From Burkholderia sp. (GTDB lineage Bacteria; Pseudomonadota; Gammaproteobacteria; Burkholderiales; Burkholderiaceae): DNA of 12,960 nt. Position 1 is the stretch's first letter, and the number at the start of each line of letters is the position of its first letter. Both the position numbers and the translations under genes were made by a program. The stretch lies in NCBI RefSeq assembly GCF_018375725.1, contig NZ_JAHACR010000099.1:1-12960 (forward strand). The letters run 5' to 3'. Positions 1-5,649 of the stretch are shown here, one piece after another. Below the pieces are notes generated by a model. It was given only the letters and a program-made list of their open reading frames with translations, searched no databases and was not told the origin of the DNA.

Positions 1-73
1 GGTCGACCGGTACAGCGAGCGAAAGGAAAGCGCCGAGGCGCTTTCGCGGCGCGTGAATCAGCGGAGTATCTAA
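1..73 (+). CDS. arsH: ArsH C-terminus (partial, 5' end outside window)
   Basis: The window opens inside a reading frame whose last 23 codons (from base 2) run to a TAA at 71-73. The residues DRYSERKESAEALSRRVNQR, followed by a short end, match the C-terminal tail I know from ArsH, an NADPH-dependent FMN reductase of arsenic operons that oxidises trivalent organoarsenicals and shows quinone and azo reductase activity. Only the tail is visible, so the flavodoxin-like fold and catalytic region cannot be checked. The gene lies 21 bp upstream of arsN2 on the same strand, as expected for an ars operon. An 8-bp perfect hairpin falls inside these codons. The identity rests on the tail plus the arsN2 neighbour and is fairly secure. 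The alternative is another ars-operon protein with a similar basic tail. Confidence 0.75.
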   Translation, partial: VDRYSERKESAEALSRRVNQRSI

Positions 74-94
74 TACCCAGCCCAAGGAGTGACG

Positions 95-532
95 ATGGAG
101 ATCCGTCCCGCCACGGTCGACGACCTGGCGTCGCTTGAAGCGCTGCTGTGTCAATGCGGTCTGCCCGTCGTCGGTGTGAGCGACCATTTGCAGAATTTTA
201 TGGTCGCGATTGAAAATTCGACGGTGTGCGGGTGCGGTGGCGTGGAGCATTACGGCGACGCCGCACTTTTGCGCTCCATCGCGGTTGCGGAACATGCGCG
301 CGATTCTGGTTTGGGGCAGAGTATCGTTTCGCAGTTAGTCGCCACGTGCCATGCGCGCCACGTCCGGGCGCTGGTTCTCCTCACTACGACCGCAGAGGCC
401 TATTTCACTCGTCACGGTTTTGTGCGTATTGCGCGCGGCGACGTACCGCCCTTGGTATTGGCGTCGAGCCAATTCCAGGGCGTATGTCCGGGATCGGCCG
501 TGTCGATGTTGCGCGTTCTGTCAGCCTTGTGA
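95..532 (+). CDS. arsN2: ArsN2-family GNAT N-acetyltransferase of the arsenic operon
   Basis: A 145-aa single-domain GNAT acetyltransferase, the usual length for this family. It opens MEIRPATVDDLASLEALL, then has the LLRSIAVAEHARDSGLG stretch that forms the acetyl-CoA pyrophosphate-binding loop (about residues 62-78). The LLTTTAEAYFTRHGF core (about 96-110) and a late VCPGSAVSM motif are typical of ArsN2. The related ArsN1 acetylates organoarsenicals such as arsinothricin; the true substrate of ArsN2 is not well established, so substrate is inference. I start at ATG 95 because AAGGAG at 84-89 sits 5 nt before it. The GTG at 89, two codons earlier, overlaps that ribosome-binding site. It follows arsH directly and is probably co-transcribed with it under an ArsR-type regulator outside the window. 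Confidence 0.9.
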   Translation: MEIRPATVDDLASLEALLCQCGLPVVGVSDHLQNFMVAIENSTVCGCGGVEHYGDAALLRSIAVAEHARDSGLGQSIVSQLVATCHARHVRALVLLTTTAEAYFTRHGFVRIARGDVPPLVLASSQFQGVCPGSAVSMLRVLSAL

Positions 533-788
533 CGAGCGCCACAGCGTCGGCGCGTTGTCCAATGCCGGCCCGCCCGGCTCTGATCAATTGTCCGTTTGTC
601 GTCGCGCCGCCGTGCGTTCGGCTCTGCCGTCAGTCAGAGCGCGTGCTGGACATCCTTCCGGCGTCGCAACGCGGCCCGTTCGCGAAGGAGGACGGCGACG
701 CCGTGTTCGATGCCCAAGGGCGAAAGGCGAGCGAATAGGCGAAAACGGCACGACGTCGCCCACCGCCCGCACATGAGAACGGCGTGGG

Positions 789-1166
789 TCAGGCGTCGAA
801 GTCGAGATCGCTGATCATGATCTCCGGATCGCGCTGGGTTCTCGTGCTGAAATCGACCGGCAGTTCCATCTGCCATTGTTCGATCTTGACCGGCAGCGCA
901 GCCAGATAGCGATCGAAGCGGCTCCGGTCCGGCTCGGCCAGCAGGCGCTCGATGGCGTCGTCGCTCCATGCGAGGAATGCATTCAGGCGATTCGGCAGTC
1001 CGACCTCCGACGTGATGCCGATCACGGAAATGCTGGCGGGCCGGCCCTGCGGGTCGCGCGGAACGACGCTGACCTTCACGTCGCCATGCCGATACAGACT
1101 CAGCAATCTTTCCACGATGCGCGGCGCATAGTCGGTTTCGAAACGTGCATGCTGTTCTGGAGTCAT
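789..1166 (-). CDS. Hypothetical protein (possibly DUF5594 family)
   Basis: A 125-aa soluble protein on the minus strand with no signal peptide or membrane segment. It opens MTPEQHARFETDYAPRIVER, a probable helix, then has a beta-rich stretch with VKVSVVPRD and ASISVIG, and a second helical half with DDAIERLLAEPDRSRFDRYL. The acidic C-terminus ends DLDFDA. The layout reminds me of the Burkholderia-restricted DUF5594 proteins, but I cannot confirm that without a profile search. I chose ATG at 1166 because AGAGGA lies 4 nt upstream; the frame stays open to an ATG at 1226 that has no such site. It is divergent from the formate dehydrogenase and I see no functional link to it. Codon use looks native. 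Confidence 0.7.
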   Translation of the reverse strand: MTPEQHARFETDYAPRIVERLLSLYRHGDVKVSVVPRDPQGRPASISVIGITSEVGLPNRLNAFLAWSDDAIERLLAEPDRSRFDRYLAALPVKIEQWQMELPVDFSTRTQRDPEIMISDLDFDA

Positions 1167-1478
1167 TTCATCCTCTTGCCCAAAAATATCGTGACGATCA
1201 CGTAACGTCGCCATTATCGACGTCATGATTCAAAAGAACAGACACAGAGAACGTTGCGGCCAACCGCCACGCGCACTGTTACTTGTATATGGTGCGCTGT
1301 CCGGGTAGAAATCGATCATCGCCGCCTCGCCTTGTGTCGCGGGCCGGTTCTGCTTCGACCGGTTCATCGGGGGCGGCGGCCGGCAGAACCATGCATCGAA
1401 ACCGCGAGGCGATCCTGGCTCGCGCGGCATCGCCCGGCGCGAGCGGCACCGACGAAGCATCCAAGGAGTCAACCCACA
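1167..1478. other. Divergent intergenic region upstream of formate dehydrogenase
   Basis: These 312 bases separate the minus-strand hypothetical gene from the formate dehydrogenase and should hold both promoters. The frames open here do not look like protein. The formate dehydrogenase frame is open back to 1254, but the extra 75 residues are Arg-rich and unlike the family. The site AAGGAG at 1463-1468 sets the start. I could not find a -35/-10 pair or an operator I would defend. Confidence 0.5.
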
Positions 1479-2639
1479 ATGGCAATCGTCCTATGCGTCC
1501 TCTACCCTGATCCGGTAGATGGCTATCCGCCGCGCTACGTGCGCGACGAAATCCCGACCATCACGCGATATGCGGACGGCCAGACCGCCCCGACCCCGAG
1601 CGGCCCGCTCGGATTCAAGCCCGGCGAACTCGTCGGGTCGGTATCGGGTGCGCTGGGACTGCGCAGCTACATGGAAGCGCACGGACATACGCTCATTGTG
1701 ACGAGCGACAAGGATGGTCCCGACTCGGAATTCGAGAAGTGGCTTCCCGAAGCCGAGGTCGTCATTTCCCAGCCGTTCTGGCCGGCCTACCTGACGGCGG
1801 AACGCATCGCCAAGGCCAGGAAGCTGAAACTGGCCTTGACTGCGGGCATCGGCTCCGATCACGTCGACCTCGAGGCCGCGGCGAAGGCCGGCATTACGGT
1901 CGCCGAGGTCACCGGTTCGAACAGCATCAGCGTGGCCGAACACGTCGTGATGACCACCCTGGCGCTCATCCGCAATTACCTGCCGTCGCACCAGGTTTCG
2001 GAACAGGGCGGCTGGAATATCGCCGATTGCGTGTCCCGCAGCTATGACATCGAAGGGATGCATTTCGGTACGGTCGGTGCGGGCCGCATCGGTCTTGCCG
2101 TCCTGCGCCGGCTGAAGCCCTTCGGCCTGAACCTGCATTACACGCAGCGTCACCGGCTCGGTGCGGATATCGAAGCGGAGCTGGGGCTGACATACCACCC
2201 GGATGTGGCATCGCTCGTGAGCACCGTGGATATCGTCAATCTCCAGATTCCGCTTTATCCGTCGACCGAAAACCTGATCGACGACAAGATGATCGCGAGC
2301 ATGAAGCGCGGCGCCTATCTGATCAATACCGCACGGGCAAAACTGGTCGATCGCGATGCCGTCGTGCGCGCACTCACGTCCGGCCACCTCGCGGGCTACG
2401 GGGGCGACGTGTGGTTTCCGGAGCCGGCGCCGCCGGACCACCCGTGGCGCACGATGCCCTTCAACGGCATGACGCCGCATATCTCCGGTACGTCGTTGTC
2501 GGCACAGGCGCGTTATGCGGCTGGCACGCTGGAAATACTGCAGTGCTATTTCAATGGCACGCCGATCCGGAATGAATACCTGATCGTCGCCGGCGGCGCA
2601 CTCGCAGGAACCGGCGCGAAGTCTTACCGGCTGAACTGA
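1479..2639 (+). CDS. fdh: NADP+-dependent formate dehydrogenase
   Basis: A 386-aa metal-free formate dehydrogenase of the D-2-hydroxyacid dehydrogenase superfamily, oxidising formate to CO2 in the cytoplasm. It aligns closely with Pseudomonas sp. 101 FDH (recalled). Catalytic counterparts are Ile124, Asn148 (in GSNSISVAEH), Arg286 and His334 (in MTPHISG). The Rossmann loop GAGRIG is at 200-205. The residue after the second beta strand is Gln223 (YTQRHRL), where NAD+-specific FDHs have Asp (YTDRHRL). Gln here is the hallmark of the NADP+-specific Burkholderia stabilis enzyme, to which the length also corresponds. At 315 a Glu (WFPEPAP) replaces the Gln that normally pairs with the catalytic His. 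The cysteine of YCNSIS is Gly-Ser here. The start at ATG 1479 has AAGGAG 10 nt upstream. The gene is monocistronic, with a terminator just downstream. Confidence 0.95.
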   Translation: MAIVLCVLYPDPVDGYPPRYVRDEIPTITRYADGQTAPTPSGPLGFKPGELVGSVSGALGLRSYMEAHGHTLIVTSDKDGPDSEFEKWLPEAEVVISQPFWPAYLTAERIAKARKLKLALTAGIGSDHVDLEAAAKAGITVAEVTGSNSISVAEHVVMTTLALIRNYLPSHQVSEQGGWNIADCVSRSYDIEGMHFGTVGAGRIGLAVLRRLKPFGLNLHYTQRHRLGADIEAELGLTYHPDVASLVSTVDIVNLQIPLYPSTENLIDDKMIASMKRGAYLINTARAKLVDRDAVVRALTSGHLAGYGGDVWFPEPAPPDHPWRTMPFNGMTPHISGTSLSAQARYAAGTLEILQCYFNGTPIRNEYLIVAGGALAGTGAKSYRLN

Positions 2640-2659
2640 AGCCCGGTGCAGATCTGATC

Positions 2660-2690
2660 GGGCGGCGCGCGTGAACGCGCGTCGCCCTTT
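2660..2690 (+). terminator. Strong hairpin terminator after fdh
   Basis: A 12-bp GC-rich stem (2660-2671 with 2676-2687, one G-U pair, no mismatch) with a TGAA tetraloop is followed by TTT, starting 20 bases after the fdh stop. It lies between two convergent genes and may also end transcription from the minus strand. Confidence 0.75.
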
Positions 2691-2877
2691 GGCGGCAGGA
2701 TCCGGGATTGCATGTCGCTCGCGGTCAATGCGGCGTCCGCATTTTCCGGCCAGACGCGGCAGTGGCGTTCCGCTCCGTCAACGGCGGACATCGTGCGTGC
2801 CACATCGGTGCACGCAGGCCGCCACATGTCATATCAGCGGGCACGCGCCGGTGCGAGAACTGCGCTGCCGTCAGCAA

Positions 2878-3126
2878 TCAGGCGTCGTCGACATTGTCGG
2901 CATAGTGATCGATGGCCAGCTTGCATTCGTTCAACACGACCGTGAGAAGGTCTGCGTCGTTCGCCTCGATCCACTTCCGGATCTGCAGGAACTGCTCGGT
3001 GCCGAGATCGGCGATGCGGCCCGGATCTTCCGTCGTCACGTCGACGACTGCCAGCCCCCGGTTGCCCGGCAACGGCGACAGCGTCGCCGCGATGTTGAAG
3101 CGGCGGTATTGTTGGTCAATGCGCAC
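2878..3126 (-). CDS. Hypothetical small protein, GTG start
   Basis: An 82-aa protein that I do not recognise. It starts at GTG 3126, supported by a strong GGAGGT site 6 nt upstream; the frame continues open far upstream, but that part is only the shadow of neighbouring genes. Visible features are an N-terminal beta-like half (RFNIAATLSP, RGLAVVDVTTEDPG) and a helical C-terminal half with TEQFLQIRKWIEANDADLL, ending in the acidic HYADNVDDA. It has no signal peptide, membrane segment or cysteine cluster; its single Cys is at 68. It is the last of four minus-strand genes, 71 bp after the DUF1269 gene, so co-transcription is plausible. Function unknown. Confidence 0.7.
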   Translation of the reverse strand: MRIDQQYRRFNIAATLSPLPGNRGLAVVDVTTEDPGRIADLGTEQFLQIRKWIEANDADLLTVVLNECKLAIDHYADNVDDA

Positions 3127-3197
3127 GTCGGCACCTCCATACGGTCGTGGAATGCAATCGAATCGGGCGGCGTGCGCCGCCTGCCCGTCTGACACGA

Positions 3198-3653
3198 TCA
3201 GCCCAGCGCGTTGCGGAAAACCGTTCCGCCGAATCCCGTCACGACGTTGTCGACCGAAAACGGCGTCGCTTCCTTCGCTTCGAGAATGACGGCCACGCTG
3301 CCCGGCGCGAGCTTCGCCGACACCATTTCGACGAATTCGGCATCCAGCAGCGTGTTGCCTGCCGTATCGGCGATCAAACCGGTACTCGCACCCGCGGTCA
3401 TGCCGGCCACCGCGCCGACCGGGCCGCCCAGCATGCCGAGCAGCCCGCCCGTGATCGCACCCACGACGCCGCCCCAGAACGGGTGCGTCTCGGCGCCCAG
3501 CAGCGCGAGTTTTCCCGCGGCATCCTTTTCCGCGATGACACCGTTTTCGATGGTGAACCCCACATCCTTTTGGGAGAGTGCATCGAAATCGCGGGCGGCC
3601 TTTTGCGCCAGATCGACGTTGCCGAAAACGGCAACGATCAGTTGCTTCGTCAT
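3198..3653 (-). CDS. DUF1269-family glycine-zipper membrane protein
   Basis: A 151-aa protein with an N-terminal soluble alpha/beta region (KQLIVAVFGNVDLAQKAARD), a central Gly/Ala-rich hydrophobic block at about 60-98 (GGVVGAITGGLLGMLGG and on), and a C-terminal soluble part ending VVTGFGGTVFRNALG. This order fits DUF1269 (COG4803) proteins, which have no defined biochemical role. The central repeat of small residues is a glycine-zipper pattern that could insert in the membrane as a helical hairpin. I start at ATG 3653, with AGAGGT 5 nt upstream; the longer open frame has no good site. It lies among other small stress-type genes. The family call is by pattern recognition and moderately sure. 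Confidence 0.8.
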   Translation of the reverse strand: MTKQLIVAVFGNVDLAQKAARDFDALSQKDVGFTIENGVIAEKDAAGKLALLGAETHPFWGGVVGAITGGLLGMLGGPVGAVAGMTAGASTGLIADTAGNTLLDAEFVEMVSAKLAPGSVAVILEAKEATPFSVDNVVTGFGGTVFRNALG

Positions 3654-3796
3654 CTGAAACCTCTTGCGTACGTGATATGCATGGATCGCGCGTGCCAAAG
3701 CCGCGCCGTCCCGCGGATTCGCCCACTTCCGCGACGCGGCATCCGCATCGGGCCTGCTTGCGCGAACGGAGTTCCGGTTGCCCGCGGCGCCTGCCG

Positions 3797-3988
3797 TCAG
3801 ACGCCTGTCGCCGCCTCGCGCGCCTTCGCGGCGTCGAGATAGGTCTTTGCGGCTGCTTGCTGCCTGGCAGCCGCGGCCTGCCTGTCCGCCGGCGCCGCGC
3901 CGGGCTGGTAGGCATCCCTTGCCAACTGGTAAGCGTGCGCGGAGATGTTCTGAAGTTCGGCCGCGCGGGCCTTGTCGACTGCACTCAT
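3797..3988 (-). CDS. Hypothetical Ala-rich 63-aa protein
   Basis: A 63-aa, strongly helical, Ala/Gln/Arg-rich soluble protein (MSAVDKARAAELQNISAHAY, later RQAAAARQQAAAKTYLDAAK). It has no signal peptide, Cys or Trp. The start at ATG 3988 has AGAGGGA upstream with a 7-nt spacer; an in-frame TTG at 4006 is less likely. It sits 85 bp downstream of the PsiE-family gene and 143 bp upstream of the DUF1269 gene, all on the minus strand. The low-complexity composition makes homology calls unreliable. I do not recognise the family and assign no function, but the good ribosome-binding site and isolated position favour a real gene. Confidence 0.6.
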   Translation of the reverse strand: MSAVDKARAAELQNISAHAYQLARDAYQPGAAPADRQAAAARQQAAAKTYLDAAKAREAATGV

Positions 3989-4073
3989 GATCCGTTCCCT
4001 CTGCAAATATCGGCATCCTGATACATGAGCGACCGGCGCCAGCCGCCGGCCCGCTCACGATGTGCCGCGGATG

Positions 4074-4523
4074 CTATCGGCTACCAAAGGTATCGTCGCC
4101 CGCCTCGTCCACTTCGACCGGGAAGCGATGCTGTCCGAAACTCAGGACGAGCACGCCGATGGCGAGCAGGACGATACCGATTGTCGTCATCAGCATGTGA
4201 TCCGGATGGTCCGATCCGCCGCGCAGGATCAGGTCTCGTGCGAGCGACGCCATGGCGATGTAGAGCGGGAAACGAACCGGCAACCGGCCGAAGCGCAGGT
4301 AGCGGACGTTCATCGCGAGCACTTCCAGGTACAGGAACATCAGCAGCAGGTCGGTCAGCGAAACCGTTCCCGCCTGGACGACTTTCACCACTTCCTGTGC
4401 CATCGCGAAGACCGTCGCGAGCCCGAGCGCGATCAGGCCGGACAGCTCGGCCACATGGAGAAATCGCGCGAATCGCCGGCGGACTGCGTCTGCGGGGGTA
4501 TGTATCGTTTGTGGTGTATTCAA
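4074..4523 (-). CDS. PsiE-family (phosphate-starvation-inducible) membrane protein
   Basis: A four-helix inner-membrane protein of the PsiE family. Counting from the TTG at 4523 (149 aa), helices lie at about 26-46, 54-72, 83-100 and 110-130. Family marks are ELSGLIALGLATVFAMAQEV, the LLLMFLYLEVLAMNVRYLR segment with its membrane Glu, and PLYIAMASLARDLIL. E. coli PsiE is induced by phosphate limitation, but its activity is unknown. The start is unclear. TTG 4523 keeps the conserved part and a short polar N-terminus but lacks a convincing ribosome-binding site. An ATG at 4718 would add 65 low-complexity residues that do not look like the family, also without a site. It is probably the first gene of the minus-strand set ending at 2878. 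Confidence 0.85.
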   Translation of the reverse strand: MNTPQTIHTPADAVRRRFARFLHVAELSGLIALGLATVFAMAQEVVKVVQAGTVSLTDLLLMFLYLEVLAMNVRYLRFGRLPVRFPLYIAMASLARDLILRGGSDHPDHMLMTTIGIVLLAIGVLVLSFGQHRFPVEVDEAGDDTFGSR

Positions 4524-4899
4524 GGTGATGTGCGGGGTGAAGGGTTGGTCAATGTTTCGGAGCGGACAAGCCGCTTGTCGTGCGGTCGATATCGTCGGCT
4601 TCCCCGGCGGGCTGGCCGACGATCGTCGCGGCCTGCGCTGGCGCTGCGTGACTGCGTCTCCTGTTCGCGCCAGTCGATCTGTATTGTCGTCGGGCGGCGT
4701 GACAGGCATGAGCGGCATTCGGTCGCGGTGCGCACATCGGTGCCGGCGTCGCGGCGGCGTGGCCTGAATGGCTGCGCACGCAACGCGCCCGGCGGTGTGT
4801 CGACGAATGCGGGCGTATCTGTGTTTTCCGATGCTCCGGGTTGATTCAGTGGGCGGACATGCGGATGCGCATATCCACGCGAACGCTTCCTTCCTTCAA
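4524..4899. other. Gene-free stretch upstream of the PsiE-family gene
   Basis: These 376 bases hold no gene I can support. The PsiE frame is open back to 4718, but the extra sequence is Pro/Arg/Thr-rich without family features. The promoter of the PsiE-family gene should be here. A TTGACC lies on the minus strand near 4550, but I found no matching -10 at a suitable distance. No repeat or RNA structure stands out. Confidence 0.4.
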
Positions 4900-5181
4900 T
4901 CAGTGATCCCGTGCAGCCGGCGCGCGCCGGCCCGTCTCGGCAATGGCCTGCTCGACCGCCGACAGCGTCGTCCGGCAACGCTCATGGAATGCCGCACCGG
5001 CGTCGGTGCACGTGACATCGTGTGCATGACGAAGCAGAAGATGGCAGTCGAGATACCGTTCAAGACAGTCGATCCGTTCGCTGATCTCCGACTCGCCGAT
5101 TTGCAGTTCGGTCGCCGCGCGGGCCAGGCATCCATGCTCGACCACCACGACGTAAATGCGCATCGATTCCAGAAGGTTCAT
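4900..5181 (-). CDS. Stand-alone LysR-type HTH protein (no effector-binding domain)
   Basis: A 93-aa protein that is only the DNA-binding part of a LysR-type regulator. It opens MNLLESMRIYVVVVEHGCLA, continues with the helix-turn-helix region ARAATELQIGESEISERI (about 20-37), the wing (LLLRHAHDVTCTDAG) and the start of the linker helix (RCRTTLSAVEQAIAETG). It stops after RRAPAARDH, where full-length members (about 300 aa) continue into a periplasmic-binding-protein-like domain. I see no continuation in nearby frames, so it may be a natural short regulator or an old truncation. LysR linker helices dimerise, so DNA binding without an effector is possible. The start at ATG 5181 has GAGGTG upstream with a 7-nt spacer. 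It is divergent from the DyP-encapsulin operon, which it may regulate. Confidence 0.85.
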   Translation of the reverse strand: MNLLESMRIYVVVVEHGCLARAATELQIGESEISERIDCLERYLDCHLLLRHAHDVTCTDAGAAFHERCRTTLSAVEQAIAETGRRAPAARDH

Positions 5182-5215
5182 CGTGACGCACCTCGTCAGA
5201 TGGCAGAGCGATCCT

Positions 5216-5245
5216 AATCTACTGCACGCGCCGCGATGGCATCAA
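5216..5245 (-). promoter_or_regulatory. Candidate promoter of the LysR-HTH gene
   Basis: On the minus strand, TTGATG (-35, complement of 5240-5245) and TAGATT (-10, complement of 5216-5221) are separated by 18 nt and lie 35 bases upstream of the start codon. Each matches the sigma-70 consensus at 4 of 6 positions. Weak but well placed. Confidence 0.35.
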
Positions 5246-5278
5246 GAGCACAGCGTTGCACGCCGGGCGAAATCTGGC

Positions 5279-5297
5279 TTCGATTGATGCAATCGAA
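5279..5297. promoter_or_regulatory. Perfect 19-bp palindrome, candidate operator
   Basis: TTCGATTGATGCAATCGAA is a perfect inverted repeat of 8-bp arms around ATG. It lies in the divergent region between the LysR-HTH gene and the DyP gene and contains the T-N11-A spacing typical of LysR-type sites (5280/5292 and 5285/5297). It sits upstream of the candidate lysR promoter and is AT-rich against a GC-rich background. Binding by the adjacent regulator is inference. Confidence 0.5.
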
Positions 5298-5566
5298 TTA
5301 CAGATGGACGCGATGTGTTCCAAAGAACCGCTGAAACTGTTAGATTGCAAGCCGAATGATGTAATGCGACGCGGTCAGCTGTACGCGAGGGCCAGCGACG
5401 ATCGGTGAAGGAACGGTTCGGGGCCGGCATGCTCCGTGCACGCCCGCGGCGTGCCGTGCGTGAGTCGTCCGCGTCGGATTGCGCGAATTCGCCGCGTTGT
5501 TGCGCAGCGGCGGTTGATTGCGCGCCCCGCAAGATTCCCCGACCTGTCACACAAGAGAACAGACGC

Positions 5567-5632
5567 ATGACACATTCCCATCGCTCGTTTTCGTGCGCCG
5601 TCGGGCCTGCGGCCCATTTCTTCCTGGCATGA
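5567..5632 (+). CDS. Possible 21-aa leader ORF upstream of DyP
   Basis: A short frame starting MTHSHRSFSCAV and ending AHFFLA, with a weak AAGAGA site upstream. Its TGA (5630-5632) overlaps an in-frame alternative ATG of the DyP gene (5629-5631) as ATGA, a common form of translational coupling. A perfect 5-bp hairpin (5603-5607 with 5611-5615) followed by ATTTCTT lies inside it. Expression is unproven and it may be chance. Confidence 0.25.
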   Translation: MTHSHRSFSCAVGPAAHFFLA

Positions 5633-5649
5633 ATGACTGGCGAGATCCA

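Noticed and set aside
533..788. Several overlapping frames between arsN2 and the hypothetical gene
   Set aside because: Arg/Ser/Pro-rich in every frame, no ribosome-binding sites, and no family resemblance; treated as non-coding.
1254..1478. N-terminal extension of the formate dehydrogenase frame from ATG 1254
   Set aside because: The extra 75 residues are Arg-rich and unlike the family, while ATG 1479 has AAGGAG upstream and gives the expected MAIVLCVLYPDPVDGYP start.
1491..2480. Long open frame of 329 codons on the minus strand opposite fdh
   Set aside because: Antisense shadow of a GC-rich gene; Arg/His-rich composition with no recognisable motif, and the plus-strand FDH is certain.
3689..3705. 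TGGCAC-like sequence upstream of the DUF1269 gene considered as a sigma-54 promoter
   Set aside because: No TTGC element follows at the required spacing.
3127..3984. Upstream extension of the 82-aa gene frame (to 368 codons)
   Set aside because: It overlaps the DUF1269 and Ala-rich genes in another frame; GTG 3126 has a strong GGAGGT site.
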